Counted from the stretch's first letter, positions 8,202-17,257 are shown. The stretch: DNA of 64,000 nucleotides from Bacteriovorax sp. BAL6_X (GCF_000443995.1 NZ_AUMC01000009.1:124001-188000), one strand, 5' to 3'. A program made the numbers and translations. The notes: generated by a model from the sequence alone, not told the origin.

Positions 8202-9035
8202 TTAACCGATCAGTCTTAGTGCAGATTGGCTCGAAGCGTTTGCTTGCGAAAGAACAGAAGTTGCAGAACTAGTAAGGATATTCGCCTTAGCTAAGTTTGC
8301 AGACTCTGCTGCTACATCAGTATCTCTAATACGTGAATTAGCGGCACTCATATTCTCATTAGAGATTTCTAGGTTATTAATTGTAGACTGTAGTCTATTT
8401 TGTAATGCCCCTAGTTCCGCGCGTCCACCTGATACAGATGTCATTGCCTTATCGATAGCTTCAAGGTTAGATTGAGCGTCACCTTTTGTTGCAACAGAAA
8501 GACCTCCAATTCCTAGATCTTCTGTTTTAACTGATACTGCTGATGGCTTGAATGCAATTCTGTCATTTGTCTCATCATTATTAAGACCAATTTGGAATTC
8601 CTTATCTTCACCTTCACCGTTAATTAGTGTCGTTCCGTTAAACTGTACTGACTCTGCAATTCTATCAACTTCTTTTGTTAGTTGTTGGAATTCTTTATCA
8701 GTAAATTCACGTTCAGTATCACCAATTGTATCCGATGCAGACTGTACTGAAAGTTCTCTTAAACGAACTAAAATATTTGATACTTCGTTCATTCCACCTT
8801 CAGCGATCTGAATCATTGAGATACCATCACCCGCGTTTCTTGCAGCTTGTTGAGTACCTCTAATATTCGCTCTTAACTTTTCAGATATCGCAAGTCCTGC
8901 AGCATCGTCACTGGCCTTATTAATTCTTGAACCTGATGAAAGTTTGTTTAAAGATTCATCTTGTGTTCTCTTAACTTGTCCTAAACTTCTTTGTGCTGCA
9001 ATTGACTGTGTGTTCGTGTTAATTCTTAATCCCAT
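8202..9035 (-). CDS. fliC: flagellin
   Basis: A 277-residue flagellin with conserved N-terminal (MGLRINTNTQS, LSSGSRINKASDDAAGLAIS) and C-terminal (SQANASSQSALRLIG) polymerisation domains and a minimal central region. It is a diverged tandem copy of the gene at 6939-7769. GAGGAG lies 8 nt before the ATG. Its long leader (about 115 nt after the CCGAG element) has GGA-loop features described separately. Different leaders and separate terminators suggest different expression of the two filament proteins. Confidence 0.96.
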   Translation of the reverse strand: MGLRINTNTQSIAAQRSLGQVKRTQDESLNKLSSGSRINKASDDAAGLAISEKLRANIRGTQQAARNAGDGISMIQIAEGGMNEVSNILVRLRELSVQSASDTIGDTEREFTDKEFQQLTKEVDRIAESVQFNGTTLINGEGEDKEFQIGLNNDETNDRIAFKPSAVSVKTEDLGIGGLSVATKGDAQSNLEAIDKAMTSVSGGRAELGALQNRLQSTINNLEISNENMSAANSRIRDTDVAAESANLAKANILTSSATSVLSQANASSQSALRLIG

Positions 9036-9042
9036 TACTATT

Positions 9043-9169
9043 CTCCTCGAATAAGCAACCTCCTTGTGTAATTAACGCTGAAACTCCTTGTCTCAACAAA
9101 TAAAATCCCAAAACAACCAGACCCATCTGGCTGCAATACCCATAACGGTTACTCGGAAATATTCTTGAG
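9043..9169 (-). promoter_or_regulatory. flagellin leader: CCGAG element and CsrA-like GGA hairpin
   Basis: Reading on the minus strand: element CTCAAG-N7-CCGAGT at 9151-9169 (shared with the other flagellin gene), hairpin CCAGA/TCTGG near 9117-9130, hairpin TGAGAC-AAGGA-GTTTCA at 9079-9095 with GGA in its loop, a second ACAAGGAGG at 9059-9067, then the GAGGAG ribosome site at 9043-9048. GGA in a hairpin loop plus further GGA near the ribosome site is the known CsrA-binding arrangement, as in the hag leader of Bacillus. No csrA gene is in this window. Confidence 0.45.
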
Positions 9170-9251
9170 AAAAAAGTGGAAGATATTTTACTTTTTTTTA
9201 AGATAACCAATCATTCAAATCAAGCATATACTCGACCATTTCAGTCGGTGA

Positions 9252-9500
9252 TTAAAAATTTCTTTCAACAGGAAAGCGATTTTTTAATGAAATATTAATA
9301 AATACAAATTCAGTGTTGGCAACATAATGTTTACTACGAAGTTTCGTAGAATCGATATTTGCATCATTAAATTTTATTAGAACAGGATAGCCGAACTTTA
9401 ATGTGGCCTTAATTGTTTTTAAGATATGAGCTAATGCCAATTCGGTATCAGAAATATCATTCGAAATAATCGCGATTTCATTTAGAAAATGAATATACAC
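9252..9500 (-). CDS. small hypothetical protein (82 aa)
   Basis: ATG at 9500 immediately follows the rfaE2 stop, so it looks co-transcribed and translationally coupled. The 82 residues predict a compact alpha/beta fold with no membrane segment, signal peptide or metal motif. Family not recognised. It is the last gene of the prmA-rsmE-rfaE2 operon. Confidence 0.55.
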   Translation of the reverse strand: MYIHFLNEIAIISNDISDTELALAHILKTIKATLKFGYPVLIKFNDANIDSTKLRSKHYVANTEFVFINISLKNRFPVERNF

Positions 9501-9959
9501 TTAAGAGCGGCCTTGGATCTTTTCAATTAGATTAGTCGTTGAGTAGCCATCTTCAAAATTCAAGCTTAAAACTTGTCCACCATTAGCTGTAACAATATCG
9601 TGACCAACAATTTGATCAATTGCCCAATCTCCACCTTTAACAAGGACGCTTGGTAGAACAGCACTTATCAGATCATAGGGTGTATCTTCATCAAAAAGAA
9701 AAACCTTATCTACAGACTTTAAGTTTTCAAGCATAAACAGACGATCGCCTTCTGAATTTACAGGACGATCTTCACCTTTTAAGCGCTTAACACTACTATC
9801 TGAATTGAGTCCAATAATGAGAATATCACCAAGTTTCTTCGCTTCATTTAAATACATTAAATGACCACGATGAAGAATATCAAAGCAACCATTAGTGAAG
9901 ACAATTCTCTTCTCACTAAAGTGACTCTCTACAAATTCCTTGGCCTGTTGATATTTCAT
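9501..9959 (-). CDS. rfaE2: D-glycero-beta-D-manno-heptose 1-phosphate adenylyltransferase
   Basis: A cytidylyltransferase-fold protein of 152 aa equal to the C-terminal half of E. coli HldE. The nucleotide-binding FTNGCFDILHRGH (with the HxGH motif), GLNSDSSVKRLKG and the KGGDW segment are all in place. It makes ADP-heptose for LPS inner core from heptose 1-phosphate. It stands alone without the kinase half, so RfaE1 must be elsewhere. The ATG overlaps the stop of the RDD gene (TAATG). Confidence 0.93.
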   Translation of the reverse strand: MKYQQAKEFVESHFSEKRIVFTNGCFDILHRGHLMYLNEAKKLGDILIIGLNSDSSVKRLKGEDRPVNSEGDRLFMLENLKSVDKVFLFDEDTPYDLISAVLPSVLVKGGDWAIDQIVGHDIVTANGGQVLSLNFEDGYSTTNLIEKIQGRS

Positions 9960-10672
9960 TACTTACTCTTTTTTAAGCTATTTCCGAAGAACTTCTTATC
10001 TAACCCCAATATATATGGAAGCCCTAGAAGCGGGATTGATATAAACTCAAAAAGAGTTCTTTCAATAATCGTATTGAATGCTGCTTCATTTGATAGCTTT
10101 GGCTTAAGTCCACAAATATATTGTCCTAATGTAGGTCTATAGACAGATGTAATACGATAAATAATATGGATTAGTACAAATAGTGCAATTAGAAATCTAT
10201 AGTTTGAGTTTAGAAGCGTAATTTCAATAAATGACTCTATTGGAAGTCCACTTACTAAAAACATTGCGGCCAAAGTAACAGCAAAAATAACAAGAGACAC
10301 ACTCATATCAATTACGTAAGAAGTAAATCTTCTTGTAATAGAAACATCTTGTGACTTATTCTTTATTTCAATTTCACGGTTTACTTTAGGAATTTCAGAC
10401 TCTGTACCTTTACGATAAAAAGCTTCAAGTTCAGAAGGAACACTCATCTCTTTTTCGCGACCAAGAACTTTATTGAAGTTATTTACATGTGATTGTGATG
10501 GAGTAACTTCAACACGTGCACTTTTTAAAACTTCTTTACTGGCCTTTCCATGATGGAAACCAAGACCTTCATTAATAGGTTTAAAAGGAATATCTTCAAT
10601 TCCAAAGTCATCAAAGTCTTCTAAGTCATTTAAGCGAATTGGTTTCTTACTATTTTGTGATTCTAAATTCAT
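9959..10672 (-). CDS. RDD-family membrane protein
   Basis: The N-terminal ~115 residues are hydrophilic and cytoplasmic. Then come about three membrane segments of an RDD domain: RRFTSYVIDMSVSL carries the Arg and Asp pattern after which the family is named, and the downstream YRPTLGQYICGLK is the typical second conserved block. Function of the family is poorly defined; some members act in ion exchange. It sits between rsmE and rfaE2 in a compact operon. Confidence 0.75.
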   Translation of the reverse strand: MNLESQNSKKPIRLNDLEDFDDFGIEDIPFKPINEGLGFHHGKASKEVLKSARVEVTPSQSHVNNFNKVLGREKEMSVPSELEAFYRKGTESEIPKVNREIEIKNKSQDVSITRRFTSYVIDMSVSLVIFAVTLAAMFLVSGLPIESFIEITLLNSNYRFLIALFVLIHIIYRITSVYRPTLGQYICGLKPKLSNEAAFNTIIERTLFEFISIPLLGLPYILGLDKKFFGNSLKKSK

Positions 10673-10706
10673 CCCTGGGCCCTCTTATAATAGGATGACA
10701 CATTTT

Positions 10707-11429
10707 TTATTTAACATCAAATTTTCCAAGTACATAGCCTACGATAGTTAGGACTGCACTTTCTGTTTTAAGAATAGGTGTTGCAAGTTTAAGTCCCATA
10801 ACATTATTCTCTTTTAACATTAACTCTTCTTCACGACTAGAAAGTCCACCTTCTGGTCCAATGATAATTAAAATACGTTTATCTTTTATACTGTCAATAC
10901 TTTCAATATCCATACCATTTGAACGAGATAACGTCGTTAAAAAAATATAATCGTATTGATGAAAGATTTCGAATAAAGCATCAAGACTTGCTGTCTCGTG
11001 ATGTACAACAGGAAAGTAAGGATTATTTGATTGAATAAGCGAGCTTTCAATAACCGAATTCACTCGATCAAGATTCTTTATTGACCAATTTGAGTAGTCC
11101 GCTTGAAAAGGATAAATTTCTGAGATACCGACTTGTGTTGCGTTCTTAAGAGAGCTTTCAAAAGCTTCTCTTTTAGGAAGCCCTATTGCTAAATCGATAT
11201 GTGTGAACTTCTCAATCTTCTCAAATGCTAATACCTTTAGTGAAACTTCACGCTTCGTGCAGTTAATCACTTCACTTGTATAGCGTCCACCTTTTCCATC
11301 TAAAAGTAGTACCTCATCACCCTTTTTAACCCGTACGGACTTAATTAAGTGATGGCTACGATCATCAGAAAAGCTAAGTATTCCATCGATTGATGGAGAG
11401 AGATCATCTCGAATATAAATAGCGCGCAT
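10707..11429 (-). CDS. rsmE: 16S rRNA (uracil1498-N3)-methyltransferase
   Basis: SPOUT-class methyltransferase of 240 aa. The N-terminal PUA-like part (HHLIKSVRVKKGDEV) and the C-terminal trefoil-knot SAM site (IIGPEGGLSSREEE and LGxxILxxETA-like LATPILKTESAVL) are diagnostic. It methylates U1498 in the decoding region of the small subunit. GGAG at the end of prmA serves as its ribosome site, and only 3 nt separate the genes. The prmA-rsmE pairing is common in bacteria. Confidence 0.93.
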   Translation of the reverse strand: MRAIYIRDDLSPSIDGILSFSDDRSHHLIKSVRVKKGDEVLLLDGKGGRYTSEVINCTKREVSLKVLAFEKIEKFTHIDLAIGLPKREAFESSLKNATQVGISEIYPFQADYSNWSIKNLDRVNSVIESSLIQSNNPYFPVVHHETASLDALFEIFHQYDYIFLTTLSRSNGMDIESIDSIKDKRILIIIGPEGGLSSREEELMLKENNVMGLKLATPILKTESAVLTIVGYVLGKFDVK

Positions 11430-11432
11430 GAA

Positions 11433-12407
11433 TTACTCCTTTCTTAGAAGAATTGCAGACCAATCACCTTTAGATAATACATCGATTTTCTTTAAAGATT
11501 TATATTCTTCAATAACTGCATCAACTTGTTCATTTAGAATACCGGAAAGGATGATATGGCCCCCATCAGCCAGTGAGTCTAAAAGTACTTCTTTTTCAGA
11601 TACAAGAACATGCATAAGAATATTAGCAAAAACAAGTTTATATTTGTCATCTAGATTGAACCGTTTTCTTGCAATAAGACGATGACCATTTAGACGGTCT
11701 TCATTCAAATTCAACTTAAGGTTTTCGTGACAATTATCAAGAGCAGCAGGATCAATATCGACAAAGTCGACTAACATATCACTTTTCTTAATAGCACCTA
11801 TTCCTAAAATACCTGAACCACAACCAAAGTCTAAACAAAGGTCTTTCTCTTTAAAAGAGTCCTTTACCGACATAAAGTGCTTTAGACACAAGTATGTTGT
11901 TTCGTGTTCTCCTGTGCCAAAGCCCATTCCTGGAATGATATAAATATTATTATTATTTTTTTTATAATCTTCTTCTTTGAACCACTCCGGAATAACACTT
12001 AGTTCAGGAGTTACCTCAATTGGAGCATAGTGCTTTTTCCATACTTCATTCCAGTCTGAATACTCCTCATCTTTAACTTCAATTGTTAAGTCCATCCCAT
12101 CAATTGCTTTCGCAAATTCATGGGCCCTATTAATATCTCCCTGAAAAAAGAAATAATTAAACTTCTTAACATCTTGATCATCTGAGATATCAACGACTTC
12201 ATCAATTACTGATTCAGGGACATCTCCACCAGAATATGCTCTCTCACCAAGAATCTCATCAACACGCTCTTCTTCCATTGAGAACTCTTCAATTCCATCA
12301 ACTTCAAATTCATTAAGAGCGATCTTATTCACCTCTTCACATTGTGAGCTACTTTGAAATTCAATCGTTACAATTTTAAAGATTTCAGTTTTTACAGACA
12401 TTCTCAA
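11433..12407 (-). CDS. prmA: ribosomal protein L11 methyltransferase
   Basis: Class I SAM-dependent methyltransferase; LDFGCGSGILGIGA is the SAM-binding loop, and PGMGFGTGEHETT is the PrmA-specific block before it. The N-terminal ~130 residues form the acidic L11-recognition region. It trimethylates L11. Length 324 is slightly above the E. coli enzyme. Its start overlaps the 3' end of the solute-binding protein gene by 23 nt. Confidence 0.93.
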   Translation of the reverse strand: MRMSVKTEIFKIVTIEFQSSSQCEEVNKIALNEFEVDGIEEFSMEEERVDEILGERAYSGGDVPESVIDEVVDISDDQDVKKFNYFFFQGDINRAHEFAKAIDGMDLTIEVKDEEYSDWNEVWKKHYAPIEVTPELSVIPEWFKEEDYKKNNNNIYIIPGMGFGTGEHETTYLCLKHFMSVKDSFKEKDLCLDFGCGSGILGIGAIKKSDMLVDFVDIDPAALDNCHENLKLNLNEDRLNGHRLIARKRFNLDDKYKLVFANILMHVLVSEKEVLLDSLADGGHIILSGILNEQVDAVIEEYKSLKKIDVLSKGDWSAILLRKE

Positions 12408-13905
12408 TTTCCTTTAAGACTAGAAAATTTCCATTAGGATAAATTTCTTTAAGCTTTATACACTTACTCATCACCCAAATGACATTTGGATGCCATAAGC
12501 TAATATATGGGTATTGTTCGTTTACTACTTGATTGGCCTTCTTATATAGAGCGACTTCTTTTTTCTTATTGATAGTCTGTTCGGCCTTCTTAATTAAATT
12601 ATCAAAATCCTTATTATCAAAAAAGACACGATTTGCACCTTTTGGGGCCATATTTTCAGAGTAAAATGCGAATTTAAGCATATCCTGACCTGTAAATCCT
12701 ACCCAGCGCCCTAAATAAAGATCGTATTCTCCTCTTTTAATGCCTCTAAGGAAAGTTCCCCATTCTTGAGGTACGACATTTACGACTAGGCCAAATTTCT
12801 CAAACTCATTCTTAATAATTGTCACTAATTCTTGTTGAAACTTATTACTACTCGTCTTCCAAGTCAGAGAAAAAGTCTTGCCATTATTATCATACCAAAC
12901 ACCATTTTTTCTCTCAAAACCTGCTTTATTAAAAAGCTCAAAGGCCTTTTTCGGATTGAAGTCATCCACAGGTGTATCGATATAAAAATTCTTAAATGAT
13001 TCTGCAAAGAGTCCATTTGAAGCAACAGCATTATCTTTAAACTTATACTTAATAATTTTAGTTCTTGGGATAAGGTGACTTAATGCCTTTCGCACATTTT
13101 TATTTTGGAGAAGCTCTTTTTTCTGATTAAGTCCAATATAATTATAGTCTGTCCCTAGAACCTTCTGAACATTTACATCACTATTCTTTTCTAAGTAATT
13201 TACTTTTCGAGGAGAAATATTGGCGACAGATAAATCGATCTCACCTTTAATCAGCTTTAATGAAAGAGTTGTCTCATCTTTTACGACAACAAAGTTCAGA
13301 TCGTAGTGATCTGCTTTTAACGATTTTAAGTCAATTTGCAAAGGTGCAATCTTTGCAATCTTATAGTCACCCGCGCCGATGATATCTGACATTTCAACTT
13401 TCTCAAGTTTTTCATAATTAGGAATTTGGATAATTTTAAATAATACTAAATTTGGTAAGTGATCAAGTCCAAAGCCCTTATAGATTAATTCAAAAGTAAG
13501 CTCATCGATAATTTTAACCTCTTTAATATTTCCAAAGGCAAAACGGAATATCGATTTAATTTTCTCTGTTTCTGTAAAATAAAAATGAGACTTTTCCACA
13601 TCTTTCGACGTCAAAGTTGCACCATTTGAAAATTTAAGATTTGATTTTAGTTTGAATCGAATCTTATATGAATCTACTGTACGATATTCTTTGAATGATT
13701 CACACAATTGGCAAATCGGCTGCATATTACTATCAAAATCAATAAGTGAAGCGTTAACAAGGCGATTGATATTTTGTGAATTTGCATCAGTTGAAAAAAA
13801 AGGACTCAAGCTATTTGGAGATGACGAAATTGCGATATTAAGGCTTGCGCCATAACCCATTGAAGATAGGAAAATAAATAGTAAAAAAGATAAAAATCTA
13901 AACAT
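12385..13905 (-). CDS. peptide/oligopeptide ABC transporter solute-binding protein (SBP family 5)
   Basis: A signal peptide (residues 1-19, ending GYGA) precedes a DppA/OppA-type binding protein. ISSSPNSLSPFFSTDANSQ and the C-terminal YDLYLGRWVGF and YPYISLWHPN segments are typical of family 5. Length 506 is normal. It acts in the periplasm by binding peptides or similar ligands. No permease or ATPase gene is nearby; instead the gene leads into prmA, so it must serve a transporter encoded elsewhere or act as a sensor. Confidence 0.82.
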   Translation of the reverse strand: MFRFLSFLLFIFLSSMGYGASLNIAISSSPNSLSPFFSTDANSQNINRLVNASLIDFDSNMQPICQLCESFKEYRTVDSYKIRFKLKSNLKFSNGATLTSKDVEKSHFYFTETEKIKSIFRFAFGNIKEVKIIDELTFELIYKGFGLDHLPNLVLFKIIQIPNYEKLEKVEMSDIIGAGDYKIAKIAPLQIDLKSLKADHYDLNFVVVKDETTLSLKLIKGEIDLSVANISPRKVNYLEKNSDVNVQKVLGTDYNYIGLNQKKELLQNKNVRKALSHLIPRTKIIKYKFKDNAVASNGLFAESFKNFYIDTPVDDFNPKKAFELFNKAGFERKNGVWYDNNGKTFSLTWKTSSNKFQQELVTIIKNEFEKFGLVVNVVPQEWGTFLRGIKRGEYDLYLGRWVGFTGQDMLKFAFYSENMAPKGANRVFFDNKDFDNLIKKAEQTINKKKEVALYKKANQVVNEQYPYISLWHPNVIWVMSKCIKLKEIYPNGNFLVLKEIENVCKN

Positions 13906-13938
13906 CGAATATCCCTGACGAATGACACAAATGTAATT

Positions 13939-13944
13939 ATTATA
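13939..13944 (-). promoter_or_regulatory. possible -10 box for the solute-binding protein operon
   Basis: TATAAT on the minus strand about 34 nt before the start codon in the divergent intergenic region with udk. No convincing -35 box 17 bp upstream, so confidence is modest. Confidence 0.35.
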
Positions 13945-14019
13945 AGATTATCACCTCTTTTATTTGATGTGAACTCAATCTATGTTAAGTTACTGAAAAC
14001 ATTAAAACAAAGGTCATCT

Positions 14020-14670
14020 ATGAAGCTAATTGGAATCACTGGTGGTTCAGGTTCAGGAAAAACTACTTTTGCTTCAAAAGTAATTTCAAAACTACCAAAA
14101 GACAAAGTGTCTGTCTTATCAATGGACTCTTACTATCTACCAGAGCAACCAAAAGAGCATTATACAAAATCAGGACGACCAAATTATGACCATCCGAAAG
14201 CATTTGACTGGGCACTCCTTCAGGAACATATCACGGCACTAAAAAATGATGAATCAATTGAAGTTCCAAACTACGACTTTAAAACTAGTAGTCGTACAAC
14301 TTCAACAACAACTTTAAATCCAACTCCAGTAGTTCTTTTTGAAGGTATTTTTACTCTCTTTGATCAGGAGATCAGAGAGAAACTAGATATTCGCTGCTTT
14401 CTTCATGTCGAAGCAGATATTCGTTTTACTCGTAGACTTAATCGGGATGTAGCTGAAAGAGGAAGAAGTTTAGAAAGTGTTATCAATCAATACTATGACA
14501 GTGTACGGCCAATGTATGAAAAATTCCTAGCACCACAGAGACAGTATGCTGACTTTATTGTTGGTGAAGAGACTGATGTTGCATCTGAGATTTTAGCAGC
14601 TAGGCTTTCGCAGTTCATTGATCATAATAAGGAATTCGAACTACTACTAAACACAACGAAAGGATCTTAA
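14020..14670 (+). CDS. udk: uridine kinase
   Basis: Phosphorylates uridine and cytidine in pyrimidine salvage. The P-loop GGSGSGKTT starts at residue 8, followed by SMDSYY, the NYDHPKAFDW block and VLFEGIF, all typical of the family. I chose ATG 14020, which has AAAGG about 9 nt upstream; an in-frame ATG at 13969 would add 17 poorly conserved residues. The stop overlaps the RNase J start (TAATG). Confidence 0.93.
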   Translation: MKLIGITGGSGSGKTTFASKVISKLPKDKVSVLSMDSYYLPEQPKEHYTKSGRPNYDHPKAFDWALLQEHITALKNDESIEVPNYDFKTSSRTTSTTTLNPTPVVLFEGIFTLFDQEIREKLDIRCFLHVEADIRFTRRLNRDVAERGRSLESVINQYYDSVRPMYEKFLAPQRQYADFIVGEETDVASEILAARLSQFIDHNKEFELLLNTTKGS

Positions 14671-16277
14671 TGTCTAGTTTAAATATTTCACCTCTTGGTG
14701 GTGTTGGACAAATCGGATCTAATGCGACTCTAGTTTCTTATAAGAATACCAATATTATTATCGACAGTGGAATTCTATTCCCCTACGAAGACTGCTTTGA
14801 TATCAATTATCTTATTCCTGATTTAAAGAATATAGATATTGACATTAATGCTCTCATTATTACTCACGGACACGAAGATCATATTGGTGCAATTTCACAT
14901 TATATTGAGAGGTTTCCTGAGGCAGACGTCTTTGCCCCAACGTTTGCAAAAGAGCTTATAGAAGACAAATTGTCGTACTTAGATCTTTCAAAAAAAATCA
15001 ACAAGCTTGAAAGTAAACTTGTTATAAATGAAATAGAAATTGACTCGATTCATGTTAACCATTCAATTCCAAACACAAAGGGAATCCATCTTGGAATCAA
15101 AGAAATTGACACTGGTATTCTCTTTATATCGGACTTTAAGTGTGACTTTAACTCTGAATTTGAAGAACCTATTGAATTAGAGAAGATAAATTTATTATCA
15201 AAGAACTACAGTAAGCGACTTGCGATGCTAGATTCAACAAATATCGTAAGCAACAACGAAAGAACGACTTCAGAATCCGAACTTAAAAAGGATCTATACA
15301 CTTTTATATCAGAAGCAAAAGGACGAGTCTTTATCACATGCTTTGCTTCTAATATTCATCGTCTACAATCAATATTCAATATCGCAAAAGAGCTTAAATT
15401 AAAAGTAGTTCCGTATGGCCGCTCTTTACTAAAATACACACAAATTGCTAGAGATTGTGAAATCTTTAATGATCATGGCATTGTTCGTGAAGTTGAAAGC
15501 GTAAATGACTTAAAAAAGAAACATATTATTCTATGTTCAGGAAGTCAGGGTGAATTTAGAGGAACAGTAAAGAGAATTACAAGTACTAGTGATAAGTATT
15601 ATAAGTTAAATGAAACAGATACTTTTATCTTTAGTTCAAAAGCAATTCCTGGAAATGAAAAGAAACTAGCACTTTTATACAACGAAATTACAGAGAAAGG
15701 TTGTGAGGTAATCACTCACTATAATGGTTTAATTCATGCTTCAGGACATCCAGGAAAAGCTGACCTTAAAGATGTTTATGATAGCTATCAACCTACAATA
15801 GCTGTTCCTATTCACGGAGAAACTTATTTTATAAGAAAACACTGTGAATATATCAAATCAATTCTACCAACGGCTGAAGTTATCGAAATTAAAAATCACG
15901 ACAACATCTCAATATCTTTAAATGGTAAAATTAAAATTAATCACTCACAAGAAATCCCTCCGATTCTCATTCATGGAAATCGTATTGTGATCCAAAGAGA
16001 GAAGATCTCAGAAAGACGAAAAATGGCAACGCTAGGTACAGTCTTCGTTTCTATATCGAAGAATAGTATTGCTCGCTCCCAGCAAAGAGTTCACATAACG
16101 ACCATGGGAATTCCATATGAAGAAGAGCAAATTAGTCAACTACAAGAAATTTGCTTTGATTACTTCAATGAAAAGGGAACTATTGATCAACGAAGTGAAC
16201 GTATTCGAGTAGCGGTTAGAAGATATTTTCAAAATATCCTTGGATATAGGCCTCTGGCCATTGTTCATATTTGCTAA
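14670..16277 (+). CDS. rnj: ribonuclease J (metallo-beta-lactamase/beta-CASP)
   Basis: A 535-residue RNase J. Zinc motif HGHEDH at 66-71, upstream PLGGVGQIGSN start, then a beta-CASP domain containing ITCFASNIHR and the ICSG-like ILCSGSQGE; later HASGHPGK and the PIHGETYF motifs complete the active site, and a C-terminal domain follows. It is a 5'-3' exo- and endonuclease in mRNA turnover and rRNA maturation. The ATG overlaps the udk stop. Presence in a Gram-negative is known outside gamma-proteobacteria. Confidence 0.92.
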   Translation: MSSLNISPLGGVGQIGSNATLVSYKNTNIIIDSGILFPYEDCFDINYLIPDLKNIDIDINALIITHGHEDHIGAISHYIERFPEADVFAPTFAKELIEDKLSYLDLSKKINKLESKLVINEIEIDSIHVNHSIPNTKGIHLGIKEIDTGILFISDFKCDFNSEFEEPIELEKINLLSKNYSKRLAMLDSTNIVSNNERTTSESELKKDLYTFISEAKGRVFITCFASNIHRLQSIFNIAKELKLKVVPYGRSLLKYTQIARDCEIFNDHGIVREVESVNDLKKKHIILCSGSQGEFRGTVKRITSTSDKYYKLNETDTFIFSSKAIPGNEKKLALLYNEITEKGCEVITHYNGLIHASGHPGKADLKDVYDSYQPTIAVPIHGETYFIRKHCEYIKSILPTAEVIEIKNHDNISISLNGKIKINHSQEIPPILIHGNRIVIQREKISERRKMATLGTVFVSISKNSIARSQQRVHITTMGIPYEEEQISQLQEICFDYFNEKGTIDQRSERIRVAVRRYFQNILGYRPLAIVHIC

Positions 16278-16295
16278 CTCCATTAAACTAATTAC

Positions 16296-16811
16296 ATGGA
16301 CAACTCGGTTATCATCATTGCATTACTTGTAATCATTGCGATTGCGCTTTTTCTACTTATAGGCGTCTTTGCATTTATCGCATTTCGAAAAGAGATTCAA
16401 AAAGAAGAAACTCAAGACGGAAAACTCACGGATAAGATAAACAGCTTACTAGAAAAGAATAAGCCACAAGAAAAAATTCTTGGGTTATGTAGTATTTGTG
16501 AAAAAGAACTCGTTGAAAATGATTACTTTAATGTCGACTCTCTTCATCTTTGTCGCGATCACTTCAATCTGTATTCGAGACATGAATGGGTAGCAATTAC
16601 GAACGAGAGAACAACTAGTGATACACCTGAAAAAGGTGTCTATATTTATAATTTTAAAAAAGAGACTTGGGATAATGATAAAATTCCAACCTTTATTCTA
16701 TGTGAGTACAAAATTGATGTGGAAAGTGACTTGATCGAAACCTATGTTCAATTACATGTGCAAAAAGAAATAGAAGATGAAATGAGACAAAGACTTAAAA
16801 TACAAAAATAA
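16296..16811 (+). CDS. single-pass membrane protein with Cys motif, function unknown
   Basis: One membrane helix near the N-terminus (about residues 4-30) followed by a cytoplasmic region. LCSICEKEL near residue 65 and LHLCRDHF near 90 place Cys, Cys, Cys and His in an arrangement suggesting a small zinc-binding module. The remainder predicts beta structure and a helical tail. Family not recognised. It lies 18 nt after RNase J and 11 nt before the next gene, on the same strand. Confidence 0.65.
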   Translation: MDNSVIIIALLVIIAIALFLLIGVFAFIAFRKEIQKEETQDGKLTDKINSLLEKNKPQEKILGLCSICEKELVENDYFNVDSLHLCRDHFNLYSRHEWVAITNERTTSDTPEKGVYIYNFKKETWDNDKIPTFILCEYKIDVESDLIETYVQLHVQKEIEDEMRQRLKIQK

Positions 16812-16822
16812 GGGAGAGCGTA

Positions 16823-17209
16823 GTGAACGATCTAGAAATCCTAAAAGGCCAAATCAATCAAATCATGGAAACAAATAAGCCAAATGTTGTATTCGATTCT
16901 AAGCACGATCGATTAATAAGAGATTGTGAAAAAGACTTAACTTCAGCTGGCTTAAAACAAAAAGTATCTTATACGATTGATGCACTTATGCCTGAAAAAA
17001 GAGATTCAAAATTTGGAGGCGGGCAATTTAGTCGCTGGCAGTATGAATTAAGTTGGCAGGATTGGGAAGGAAACTTCAGACTTGTCCTAAGAAATATTCC
17101 ACATAATAATTCAAAACTTCTCATTAAGCTGCCAGAAGATTTTAAGATTGATACGGCAGAACTATTAGAACCTTTTAAATCAAATATTCTTAAAACAATT
17201 TCTTTATAA
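16823..17209 (+). CDS. hypothetical protein (128 aa)
   Basis: GTG start with AGGGAGAG about 7 nt upstream. A soluble protein with a Trp-rich middle (WQYELSWQDWEGNFRL) predicted as beta strands flanked by helices. No signal peptide or catalytic motif. It is the last gene of the udk-RNase J group, and a strong terminator follows 20 nt later. Function unknown. Confidence 0.65.
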   Translation: MNDLEILKGQINQIMETNKPNVVFDSKHDRLIRDCEKDLTSAGLKQKVSYTIDALMPEKRDSKFGGGQFSRWQYELSWQDWEGNFRLVLRNIPHNNSKLLIKLPEDFKIDTAELLEPFKSNILKTISL

Positions 17210-17229
17210 TTTTATATATTTTAAAAAAG

Positions 17230-17257
17230 AAAGGGCCCTATTGAGGGCCCTTTTTTT
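17230..17257. terminator. bidirectional terminator between udk operon and ftsZ
   Basis: A 10-bp perfect stem (AAAGGGCCCT / AGGGCCCTTT, 17230-17253) with loop ATTG. A T-run follows on the plus strand and an A-run precedes it (T-run on the minus strand), so it can end both the plus-strand operon and the dcw transcript after ftsZ. Confidence 0.9.

Noticed and set aside
9019-9210. Open frame covering the flagellin leader and start
   Set aside because: Overlaps the leader hairpins and ribosome sites of flagellin, has no good ribosome site of its own, and the translation has no family features.
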